Of a stretch of DNA of 64,000 nucleotides, positions 56,670 to 64,000 are shown in pieces. The stretch spans positions 22,375 through 86,374 of the forward strand of contig NZ_PPQS01000047.1 in the NCBI RefSeq assembly GCF_002902405.1. Direction: 5' to 3'. The number at the start of each line of letters is the position of its first letter. Positions within the stretch are counted from its first letter, which is position 1. The stretch comes from Staphylococcus schweitzeri. Its GTDB lineage: Bacteria; Bacillota; Bacilli; Staphylococcales; Staphylococcaceae. The translations under genes were made by a program, and so were the position numbers. The notes beneath the pieces are model-generated. The model saw nothing but the letters and a program-made list of their open reading frames with translations. It made no database searches and was not told the origin of the DNA.

Positions 56670-58100
56670 TTAAATTGTTTTATGTCGAAGATGACTCAAT
56701 ATTTGCCATACGTATTGATTTTTCATAGTCATCATTAATAAAAGATAAACTACTATACCAATCGTAATTAATAGTAGCGTAGCGTACATTGTAGGGGGCA
56801 AATAATGATTGACCACACCAAGCACAATAAACATAATTACTGCTGCGATCGTACATTGAAGTGCACTTACAATATTCAACTTCACATTGATTTTAGTAAT
56901 ATCAATAAATCGCCAAATGAGTAATATAAATTCTGTAACTAAACGTGCAATTGCAACGCCGTAAATACCAAATAAATATATTAGAATCAAACATAATACT
57001 ATATTAACGACCGCACCAATAGTAATTGACGCATTATATAAACGTATTTTATTCACTATCAATAAATATTGCCTACTTATTAACATATTTAATGGAATGA
57101 TTAATACAAGTATCGCTAAAATGGTCATCAATGGAACAGTTGATGCGAATTCCTCACCAAAGAACCATAAATAAAATGATGGCATAATTGCAATTAAACC
57201 AAAGACCATAGGTACCGTTAATATCAATTGAATGTTCATATTATCTGCTAAAGTTTTAGTCAAACTATGTGATGGATGCGTCGACATTTTCGTAATTCTG
57301 GGAATCATCACAAGATCGAATGTATTAATCAAAATTATTGCGACCGTTAAAATATTAAATGCGTTAGAAAAGATACCTACTTGTTGGTACGTACCTAATA
57401 GCCCTAGCACAACACACGAAATACTTGTATATAAATTGAGCTGTCCATTCGGTAGCAAGTATGCTAGTGATGAACAAAATATGTGCCAAACTTGTCTCCA
57501 ATTAATCGACACAAATATGATATATCGTTTCAAGTAGATAAATAAAGGTATTTGGTTTATCACTGTTACGATAGAAATTGTAAATACGTACAATGATAAA
57601 TCTGATTGGTCCTTAACAAAAATAACTACAACACCTAACACAATTCCAGAAGCAACAATATTACTTAAACTAGGGATTTTAAATTTTTCAGTACCTGCAT
57701 AAAACCATGAAATATCAAGCGCGGCACCTATAATATAAATCCCCTGTAGTAGGAAAATTATGTAGTAATCATCTATCAATAAAGTAATGGTTGCAATGTA
57801 ACTGACCAATACAGTCACAGATAAGAGTAGTTTACTAATAAATATGTCCCAAAATTGTTGAGATAACTGTTGTTTGTTACCCACAGATTGCGCGATAATT
57901 CTATTAAAATATAACTGTACACCAACACTTGCAATCATTAAAAAGTATTGCACGATATTGAAAGAGAAAGATGCTATACCCACTCCAGTAGGTCCAAACG
58001 CACGTGAAATAATTGGTATAGTGATCAAAGGTGTTAGTGTTCTAATTAGTTGATAAAGTCCCTGATAAATAATATTTTCTTTTAGTGAATCACTCTTCAT
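56670..58100 (-). CDS. Wzx-type polysaccharide flippase
   Basis: A 476-aa membrane protein with about 12-14 transmembrane segments, in the MOP/polysaccharide transporter family (SLKENIIYQGLYQLIRTLTPL at the start, FYAGTEKFKIPS and a late LIVNKIRLYNASI). Flippases move lipid-linked repeat units outward. The ATG at 58100 fits S. aureus; the frame opens further up. It overlaps the polymerase gene by 11 bases. Confidence 0.85.
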   Translation of the reverse strand: MKSDSLKENIIYQGLYQLIRTLTPLITIPIISRAFGPTGVGIASFSFNIVQYFLMIASVGVQLYFNRIIAQSVGNKQQLSQQFWDIFISKLLLSVTVLVSYIATITLLIDDYYIIFLLQGIYIIGAALDISWFYAGTEKFKIPSLSNIVASGIVLGVVVIFVKDQSDLSLYVFTISIVTVINQIPLFIYLKRYIIFVSINWRQVWHIFCSSLAYLLPNGQLNLYTSISCVVLGLLGTYQQVGIFSNAFNILTVAIILINTFDLVMIPRITKMSTHPSHSLTKTLADNMNIQLILTVPMVFGLIAIMPSFYLWFFGEEFASTVPLMTILAILVLIIPLNMLISRQYLLIVNKIRLYNASITIGAVVNIVLCLILIYLFGIYGVAIARLVTEFILLIWRFIDITKINVKLNIVSALQCTIAAVIMFIVLGVVNHYLPPTMYATLLLITIGIVVYLLLMMTMKNQYVWQILSHLRHKTI

Positions 58101-59328
58101 TACGATCCCTTTCCATTTTTTCATATTGAACAATAAAGACGATAATTCCTAAAATAAAAGCTACATACCTCGAATTGTTAAAAGATACCGTTAAAAAGTA
58201 AATCAGCATGGTCAACATTACAACAATTGCTGTTACATTTTTACCAGAAATGTTAAATCTAAATAATTCAAATAGTAAGTACAGTAAATAGATGATAAAT
58301 AAAGCTCCAAATAAAATGCCCCATTCAGCAAAAATTTGTAAATATGTATTATGTGCAACGAGCAAAATACCATTAATTTGTGATCCAATATGTACATAAT
58401 CAACTAAGCCAACACCGAATCCTAAAGTGTATTTGATTACTGAAATGGCATTAATCCATACAACACTTCTTTCAGACCCACTATCATTTAGTGATGCAAA
58501 CCCTTCTTCAAAAATAGACGCCATTCGATCTAATGACGGCAACGCATCAAGATCACTCAATTGGAATAAATAATAGTTAATGTTATAAAATGTGAAACAA
58601 AGCAATATCAACATTATGACCAACATACTAACAACACTTACTGCATTTCTACTAAATAACTTTTTAATAAAGAAATAAACCGCGAGGACAATTAGTATGA
58701 TAAACGCAGTCTTAGAACCTGTAGTTGTTAAAGACCAAAGTAAAATGATACAAGCAATAAACTTAAATATGTAATTATGAATATATTTGTATGCGAGCAC
58801 TAATGTGATAATTTGTGTCATCGCAAAATAGTTAGGGTCATTCATTAACCCTTTCGAGCGAATATCATCAAAATAAAGTAATTTCATGAGTAAAGGCGAC
58901 TTATTTAAACCAGCAATTATGCAAAATATCCCGATTGTAACACTACTAATAATATAAGATGTAACGATTACTTTTTTACTGTTACCTAATTTAAAAATAA
59001 TCATACCTAAATAGAAGTAAATGACTACAAATGCATATTTAACTGTAGAAGCTAGTACTTCTTTCACCGTAATAAAAATCAAATCATCAAAAAATAGTAA
59101 AATTAGCGTCATTATCATACGATATGTATACAAAACAATAAAAAACTGTAAAAAATGATTTGCTTTTAATAAATGGTTAGCGAAAAAAAGCAAATAAACT
59201 AATATAAGTAATGTAATAAAGTCAGCTATAGATACATTCACGCCAGCAATAACCGAAGATTGCTGAATGAAAATCGATAAACCGATAAGTAACAATGTGA
59301 GATATTTACTATTATGTTGATTTTCCAT
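58090..59328 (-). CDS. Wzy-type polysaccharide polymerase / O-antigen ligase-like
   Basis: A 412-aa membrane protein with about 10-12 transmembrane segments and the large outer loop of Wzy/WaaL proteins (VAHNTYLQIFAEWGILFG matches the family's H-N-x-Y block). It would polymerise the exported repeat units. It overlaps the glycosyltransferase gene by 17 bases. Confidence 0.82.
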   Translation of the reverse strand: MENQHNSKYLTLLLIGLSIFIQQSSVIAGVNVSIADFITLLILVYLLFFANHLLKANHFLQFFIVLYTYRMIMTLILLFFDDLIFITVKEVLASTVKYAFVVIYFYLGMIIFKLGNSKKVIVTSYIISSVTIGIFCIIAGLNKSPLLMKLLYFDDIRSKGLMNDPNYFAMTQIITLVLAYKYIHNYIFKFIACIILLWSLTTTGSKTAFIILIVLAVYFFIKKLFSRNAVSVVSMLVIMLILLCFTFYNINYYLFQLSDLDALPSLDRMASIFEEGFASLNDSGSERSVVWINAISVIKYTLGFGVGLVDYVHIGSQINGILLVAHNTYLQIFAEWGILFGALFIIYLLYLLFELFRFNISGKNVTAIVVMLTMLIYFLTVSFNNSRYVAFILGIIVFIVQYEKMERDRNEE

Positions 59329-60475
59329 TATAAACGTCTTCCACTTCTTTAATCATTTTCTCCTCAGTAAAACATTCTAAATAACGTTTTCTCGATTGGT
59401 TACTCAATGCGTCATAATCATCAGCTGTTAAATATTCCGCCAATACTTTGGCAATCGTCTCGGGGCGATTATTTTTGACACATACGCCATTATTCGTTAC
59501 TAATTCAGTAATACCGCCCACTCGACTTGCAATAACTGGTAACCCTGTAGCCATAGCTTCGATAATGCTGATTGGCAATCCTTCGTGCTTGCTTATTAAA
59601 ATAAACGTGTCATATTGTGATAATAAGTTACTCGCGTTAATAACATTTCCTAAAAATGTGACATCATTATCTAAACCAGCTTGCGTCACTTGCTGCTTAC
59701 AATCATTTAATGTCAATCCATCTCCAATAAATGTAAAATGTGCATGTTTTCTGTATTGTGATTTCAAAATCGCAATGGCTGCAATTAAATTCTGTTGCAA
59801 TTTTGGATAAGCAAACCGTGCAATCATCACAAATTGATGCTGTAATGACCGCTCAACATGAACATCATATTGATTTACTGGTGCTCCACCTACATTAACC
59901 ATACTTTCTTGTGTTTCGTTTGTTAGTGTCTGCTTCACAACTGAAACATCGGCAATGCCATTATGTATCGTAGTTAATTTCAATTGGTTAAATCGATATT
60001 TCATAGCTAACTCTTCATCAAATTTTGAAACACAAATAATACTATCTGTAATACGTGACATTAATTTTTCAATCATTAAATATATAAATTTTTTAACTGG
60101 CTTAACGCCCTCTGTAAACGCCCAACCATGCGCTGTAAAAATGACACGTGCACCTCTCGACTTAGAAATAAGACGTGCAATGCGCCCTACTGTACCAGCT
60201 TTTGAGGAATGTAAATGAATGACATCCGGTTGAACCTTCGAGAAAAATTGTGCTAATGCTTTAATCGCTAATATGTCTTGCTTAATATCAATAGGCCCTA
60301 CTAAATGTTCAATAACAACTACCTTTGCTCTTGCATCTAGCTGTTCAATCATCGGCCCACGGTCACCTACAATGACATAAACGTCATGATGTAAACAAAA
60401 ATGATTAGCGAGTTGAATGAGGTGTGTTTGTGCACCACCATTATCTGCTTTAGTAATACAATATATAATTTTCAA
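59312..60475 (-). CDS. Family 4 glycosyltransferase
   Basis: A 387-aa GT-B glycosyltransferase. It has ITKADNGGAQTHLIQLA near the start and the EX7E motif region HEGLPISIIEAMATGLPVIAS near residue 295. The start is TTG at 60475; AAAGGGG lies about ten bases upstream and no other start fits. It overlaps the polymerase by 17 bases. The sugar and acceptor are unknown. Confidence 0.82.
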   Translation of the reverse strand: MKIIYCITKADNGGAQTHLIQLANHFCLHHDVYVIVGDRGPMIEQLDARAKVVVIEHLVGPIDIKQDILAIKALAQFFSKVQPDVIHLHSSKAGTVGRIARLISKSRGARVIFTAHGWAFTEGVKPVKKFIYLMIEKLMSRITDSIICVSKFDEELAMKYRFNQLKLTTIHNGIADVSVVKQTLTNETQESMVNVGGAPVNQYDVHVERSLQHQFVMIARFAYPKLQQNLIAAIAILKSQYRKHAHFTFIGDGLTLNDCKQQVTQAGLDNDVTFLGNVINASNLLSQYDTFILISKHEGLPISIIEAMATGLPVIASRVGGITELVTNNGVCVKNNRPETIAKVLAEYLTADDYDALSNQSRKRYLECFTEEKMIKEVEDVYNGKST

Positions 60476-60683
60476 CTGTTACAAACCCCTTTAACGCTGT
60501 ACTTTCATTTTCTTAGTGAGGATCTCTCTGCTAATAATCTATCATCATTTAAAATGTCACTCGCACTAGTATACATATTGCTTAATTCTACAAATGATTC
60601 TCAAAGGTTTACTCCTTTTTATCATGACTACTGATTATAATTTTGAAAATGAATTATGAATTCAATTTTTTACGAAATTAAGC

Positions 60684-61376
60684 CTACCTTGAGCCCTCCC
60701 CTGTTATAACAACCATAAGTGTTCTAACTGATATGTATAATTCCATCATCATGCTACATTTATGTATATATTTCATGTCATACATCAATTTTTGTTCTGG
60801 CGTTAAGTCATATCCACCTTGAATTTGTGCAAGTCCTGTTAATCCAGGGGTAACAAGACATCTTTGCTCAAAACCTTTAACCTCTGAACTAAATAATTCT
60901 ACAAATTCCGGACGTTCTGGACGGGGACCTATAAAACTCATTTCTCCTTTAACTACATTGATTAATTGTGGTAATTCATCAATTCGTGTTTTACGGATGA
61001 ACTTGCCTACATTTGTTATACGATCATCATCTTTATCAGCCCACTGCGCACCATTTTTCTCTGCATTTTTGCACATTGAACGCAATTTATAAATTTTTAT
61101 TAATTTACCCATTTTTCCAACTCTCACCTGACTATAAATAGGGGTTCCAGGAGAGTCTAAAACAATCGCGACTGCAAAAATAACCATAATTGGAAACGTT
61201 AAGCATAATAAAATAATACTTAATACTAAATCGATTGTACGTTTGATTGGGAAATAGGCTTTATGCACTTCTTCAAGTGCATCTAATTTTCTTTGATAGT
61301 CATATTCTTTATTAATATGTACATCTTCATTAATATCTTTATGACATTTCCACTTCTTTTTTCGTAACTTCTTCAA
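60684..61376 (-). CDS. Initiating sugar-1-phosphate transferase
   Basis: A 230-aa bacterial sugar transferase (WbaP/CapM-like) that starts repeat-unit synthesis by moving a sugar-1-phosphate to undecaprenyl phosphate. It has one membrane segment (about 45-72) and the catalytic block KIYKLRSMC, RKTRIDELPQLINV and SFIGPRPERPEFV. The start is TTG at 61376, where GAGG (61389-61386) is placed nine bases ahead. This puts the first 38 bases inside the end of the epimerase gene. A 208-base gap separates it from the glycosyltransferase gene. Confidence 0.85.
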   Translation of the reverse strand: MKKLRKKKWKCHKDINEDVHINKEYDYQRKLDALEEVHKAYFPIKRTIDLVLSIILLCLTFPIMVIFAVAIVLDSPGTPIYSQVRVGKMGKLIKIYKLRSMCKNAEKNGAQWADKDDDRITNVGKFIRKTRIDELPQLINVVKGEMSFIGPRPERPEFVELFSSEVKGFEQRCLVTPGLTGLAQIQGGYDLTPEQKLMYDMKYIHKCSMMMELYISVRTLMVVITGEGSR

Positions 61377-62310
61377 TATTATCTACCTCAAAATTAAAGT
61401 AATCCTTCAAACCAGTTTCTACTGTGTATTTAGGAACAAACCCTAACGTTTTTAAATTAGTAATATCTGCATAAGAATGCTTAATATCTCCTTTTCTTGC
61501 TTGTTTAAAATCATGCTCGCCAGATTTACCATATAATTCACCAATGATTCGATATACTTCTAATAAATTTGTGAATGTCCCTGTCCCAATATTGTATCCA
61601 CGTCCAATTGCATCTTTATGCTCCATAATTAAACGTACTGATTGAACAACATCATATACATATACAAAATCTCTTGTTTGTAAGCCATCCCCAAAGAACG
61701 TAAAAGGTTTATTATGCTCAAATGAATCGAACATTTTTGAAATCACACCTGAATATTGTGAGTTAGGATCTTGTCTGGGTCCAAATACATTAAAAAATTT
61801 AACAACTGATGTTGGAATGTTATATAGTGAACAGTAATTTAATGTTGTTCGCTCTCCATAATATTTATCAATTGCATAAGGCGACAACGGTAAAATTAAT
61901 GATTGATCACTCTTAGGTAAATCAGGAAGATTGCCATAAACAGCCGCTGATGATGCAAAGATAAAGCGTTTAATATCGCGATTATATGTTTTAATGGTTT
62001 CTAATAATCTTAATGTTGCAACGACATTAATTTCTTGAGATAAAATAGGCTTTTCAACAGACTCAGCAACACTTACTAAAGCTGCTAAATGAATAACATA
62101 TCCAAATTGATATGTTTTCATGATTTGCTTTACTGCATTATAATCACAAATATCAAGTTCAAAGACATGATCTTCGGCCAAGTTTTTTATATTTTCTCGT
62201 TTGCCCGTTCTATAATTATCTAGAACATAAACATCATAGTCTTGTTGTAAAAAATCTACTAAATGAGAACCTATAAAACCAGCCCCACCAGTTATTAAAA
62301 CTTTTTCCAC
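61339..62310 (-). CDS. NAD-dependent UDP-sugar epimerase (SDR)
   Basis: A 323-aa short-chain dehydrogenase/epimerase with GGAGFIGSH at 8-16, SSAAVYG and the YAIDKYYGE active-site lysine block. It is closest to UDP-glucose/UDP-GlcNAc 4-epimerases or UDP-glucuronate epimerases, which I cannot tell apart here. I choose the GTG at 62310, eight bases after GAGG; another GTG at 62319 lies in the ribosome sequence. First gene of the polysaccharide cluster. Confidence 0.85.
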   Translation of the reverse strand: MEKVLITGGAGFIGSHLVDFLQQDYDVYVLDNYRTGKRENIKNLAEDHVFELDICDYNAVKQIMKTYQFGYVIHLAALVSVAESVEKPILSQEINVVATLRLLETIKTYNRDIKRFIFASSAAVYGNLPDLPKSDQSLILPLSPYAIDKYYGERTTLNYCSLYNIPTSVVKFFNVFGPRQDPNSQYSGVISKMFDSFEHNKPFTFFGDGLQTRDFVYVYDVVQSVRLIMEHKDAIGRGYNIGTGTFTNLLEVYRIIGELYGKSGEHDFKQARKGDIKHSYADITNLKTLGFVPKYTVETGLKDYFNFEVDNIEEVTKKEVEMS

Positions 62311-62645
62311 ATCTTCCACCTCTTTTATACATTAAAAATATATCACAAAAACATAAAGTATTGTAAGCTTTTTATCGCTATTTTTTATTTATAAAAATTA
62401 AATGAGATATTTTTATGAATTTTTATGTGTATAGATTAGCTAGAAGTGTCTTTCTCTTTAGTATGCGAACGATTGTTATATTGAAAGAGACATATGATGC
62501 GATGATTTTATCGATAATAATGCTCCAAATCTTTAAAAGCATATTACTTCATCCAATACAATTCACTCTAATTGCATCAAAAAAATCCTTACTGCCAAGT
62601 TTTAAACTTAACAATAAGGATTTATTTATCGTTAGTAAATCATTA
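62311..62645. other. butA/epimerase intergenic region
   Basis: The region holds the butA terminator (62580-62626) and the upstream region of the polysaccharide cluster. The rest is very AT-rich with no frame I would call. A possible promoter for the cluster is TTACAA...ATATAT on the minus strand near 62350-62380, with low certainty. Confidence 0.5.
62580..62626 (-). terminator. Intrinsic terminator of butA
   Basis: AAATCCTTA pairs with TAAGGATTT, followed by TTTTGATG on the minus strand, about 20 bases after the butA stop. Confidence 0.8.
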
Positions 62646-63422
62646 TTAACGAAATCTCATACCACCATCAACAATAATTGTTTGTCCAGTAATATAATCA
62701 GAATCTTTACCTGCTAAAAAGCTGACTACATTAGATACATCTTCAGGTTGAGAAACTCTTCCTAAAGCAATTTGATTAGTAAATTGTTCCCAGCCCCATT
62801 CTTCAGGTTTACCTGCTTCTTCAGCAGTTGCCACTGCAATACTTTCCATCATTGGTGTTTGTACAATACCTGGTGCAAAAGCATTTACAGTAATGCCTTC
62901 AGAAGCTAAATCTTGTGCGGCTACTTGAGTTAAACCACGTACTGCAAATTTTGTACTACAGTATAATGATAAACCTGGATTTCCTTCTACACCTGCTTGA
63001 GATGTTGCATTGATAATTTTACCACCGTGATTAAATTTTTTAAATTGTTCATGTGCTGCTTGAATACCCCATAACACACCTGCAACATTAACACCATAAA
63101 CTGTTTTAAATTGTTCTTCAGTAATAGTATCAATTGGTGTAGTTGGTCCGAGACCAGCGTTGTTAACCATGACATGAAAGTCACCAAATTGTGCTGCAGT
63201 TTGTCTTACCGCATTAAATACATCATCACGATTTGATACATCTGCTTTGATAGCAATAGCTTTGGAGCCATCACTTGATAATTTAAGTGCCGCTTCTTTT
63301 GCGCCTTCTTCATTGAAATCAACTACTGCTACTTTAAAACCATCCTCCACTAAACGTTCAGCGATTTTAAAACCAATCCCTTGTGCTCCGCCAGTTACTA
63401 ATGCTACTTTGCTATTTGTCAT
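62646..63422 (-). CDS. butA: Acetoin reductase / butanediol dehydrogenase ButA
   Basis: ButA reduces acetoin or diacetyl (SDR family). From the ATG at 63422 it is 258 aa with [13 protein letters not shown], Ser141 and the Tyr154-x3-Lys158 pair. GAGGAG lies before that ATG. It is a single-gene unit between the partial membrane protein gene and the polysaccharide cluster, as in S. aureus. Confidence 0.95.
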   Translation of the reverse strand: MTNSKVALVTGGAQGIGFKIAERLVEDGFKVAVVDFNEEGAKEAALKLSSDGSKAIAIKADVSNRDDVFNAVRQTAAQFGDFHVMVNNAGLGPTTPIDTITEEQFKTVYGVNVAGVLWGIQAAHEQFKKFNHGGKIINATSQAGVEGNPGLSLYCSTKFAVRGLTQVAAQDLASEGITVNAFAPGIVQTPMMESIAVATAEEAGKPEEWGWEQFTNQIALGRVSQPEDVSNVVSFLAGKDSDYITGQTIIVDGGMRFR

Positions 63423-63533
63423 AAAAATCACTCCTCAAATTACTTTCTCTTTAATTACATTTTACTCCTCTTAATTTAATTAGTACAATAATGACACCCT
63501 TTTTAACGAAATATTCAAACTTTTAAGAAAAAA

Positions 63534-63571
63534 TTAAGCGCACTACCATTAGTGATTGGCAATGCGCTTAA
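63534..63571 (-). terminator. Intrinsic terminator of the partial membrane-protein gene
   Basis: TTAAGCGCA pairs with TGCGCTTAA around a 20-base loop, followed by TTTTTTC on the minus strand. It lies 68 bases after the gene's stop. Confidence 0.8.
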
Positions 63572-63638
63572 AACTTTATTTTAAATAATCTTATTTTCAG
63601 AGTATTAATTTCTGGAGAAAGACACGATTATAATGTCG

Positions 63639-64000
63639 TTAATCTTTTTTAGATGAATGATTTTTTGACTCAATTGGGGGTCCTGCATAATCACTATCAT
63701 TTTCAGATTCAACTTCATCTGTAAGTGTTTCTTGGTTGGAGCCTTCCACATTTTTAGTCGCGATATTTTTAAACTCTGGAGGTTCGACTTGACTATCTAG
63801 TTCCGTTTTACACGTATCTTTATGTGATGCTTGATTTGACGTTTCTTTATTGTTTTGAATAGTGATAGTATCTGTTGCAAATACTGATTTTTTTCTACCT
63901 AAAAGAGATATAGCTGAAGCAAACCAGAGTATTGCAGACACAAAGTTGCATAATAACGCAGCAATAATAGCCAATACAATTAATATGACGCCTTTTGAAG
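63639..64000 (-). CDS. Partial gene: membrane protein with acidic tail
   Basis: The frame is open to the window edge with no start, so the N-terminus is missing. The visible part begins with hydrophobic sequence containing a helix pair (VLAIIAALLCNF... and AILWFASAISLLGRK), followed by a long polar, acidic, Ser/Glu/Asn-rich tail ending KNHSSKKD. I do not recognise the family. In S. aureus a small hypothetical gene lies here, before the siderophore (sbn) genes. Confidence 0.6.
   Translation of the reverse strand, partial: SKGVILIVLAIIAALLCNFVSAILWFASAISLLGRKKSVFATDTITIQNNKETSNQASHKDTCKTELDSQVEPPEFKNIATKNVEGSNQETLTDEVESENDSDYAGPPIESKNHSSKKD

Noticed and set aside
62415-62717. Plus-strand frame of 100 codons upstream of and into butA
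   Set aside because: It crosses the butA terminator and its end, lacks a ribosome site and has shadow-like composition.

Overview
The window is low-GC Firmicute chromosome and almost certainly comes from the Staphylococcus aureus complex. Gene order from murF to pdp follows the ~2.1-2.2 Mb arc of S. aureus. Complex-specific genes are present (sodM, sasD, tet38, cls2, a STAR repeat). Several proteins (CsoR, Fba, SodM, ButA) look nearly identical to S. aureus as I remember it, while MurF, SasD, ThiM and the exopolysaccharide proteins differ at many positions. This suggests a sister species such as S. argenteus or S. schweitzeri, but that judgement rests on memory, not an alignment. There are no rRNA or tRNA genes, insertion sequences, prophage or CRISPR arrays.

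Layout. 1-4.3 kb: a STAR intergenic repeat, then late peptidoglycan genes murF-ddl and the divergent SEDS polymerase gene rodA. 4.7-8.3 kb: a 45-aa small protein, the copper regulator pair csoR-csoZ, cardiolipin synthase cls2 and an HD hydrolase. 8.3-13.3 kb: yidC, the TPP-riboswitch thiamine salvage operon tenA-thiD-thiM-thiE, and sceD with a WalR box. 13.6-16.8 kb: ssb, ywpF, fabZ, murA and a DUF1146 gene. 17.0-23.9 kb: the F1Fo ATP synthase operon atpIBEFHAGDC. 24-34 kb: mnaA, upp, glyA, ywlG, ptpB, sua5, prmC, prfA, tdk, rpmE2 and rho. 34-42 kb: aldA, the quinone sensor qsrR, murZ, fba, DUF2529, pyrG (with an attenuator leader) and rpoE. 42-49 kb: a GNAT protein, coaW, a DUF2750 protein, a coupled M20 peptidase/ATP-grasp pair, luxS and a DoxX protein.

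49-64 kb holds the main surprise. pdp belongs to the 2.1-2.2 Mb locus. The next gene is deoC, but upstream of it come tet38, deoD, gntR, sasD, sodM, a five-gene exopolysaccharide cluster and butA. In S. aureus these genes sit near 0.14 Mb, on the other side of oriC, in the opposite map direction. S. aureus carries two almost identical deoC genes, one at each locus. The simplest reading is an oriC-spanning inversion by recombination between them, which leaves a hybrid deoD-tet38-deoC-pdp unit and removes deoB from this side.

Functionally the window is mostly housekeeping: cell-wall precursors (murF, ddl, murA, murZ, mnaA), ATP synthesis, nucleotide salvage (upp, tdk, deoD, deoC, pdp, pyrG), translation termination (prfA, prmC) and central carbon (fba, aldA, butA). 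RNA- or operator-level control can be read directly at several places: the TPP riboswitch, the pyrG poly-G attenuator, a WalR box at sceD, a cre-like site at deoD and a QsrR-type operator. The least understood parts are the M20/ATP-grasp pair and the exopolysaccharide locus, whose product is unknown.
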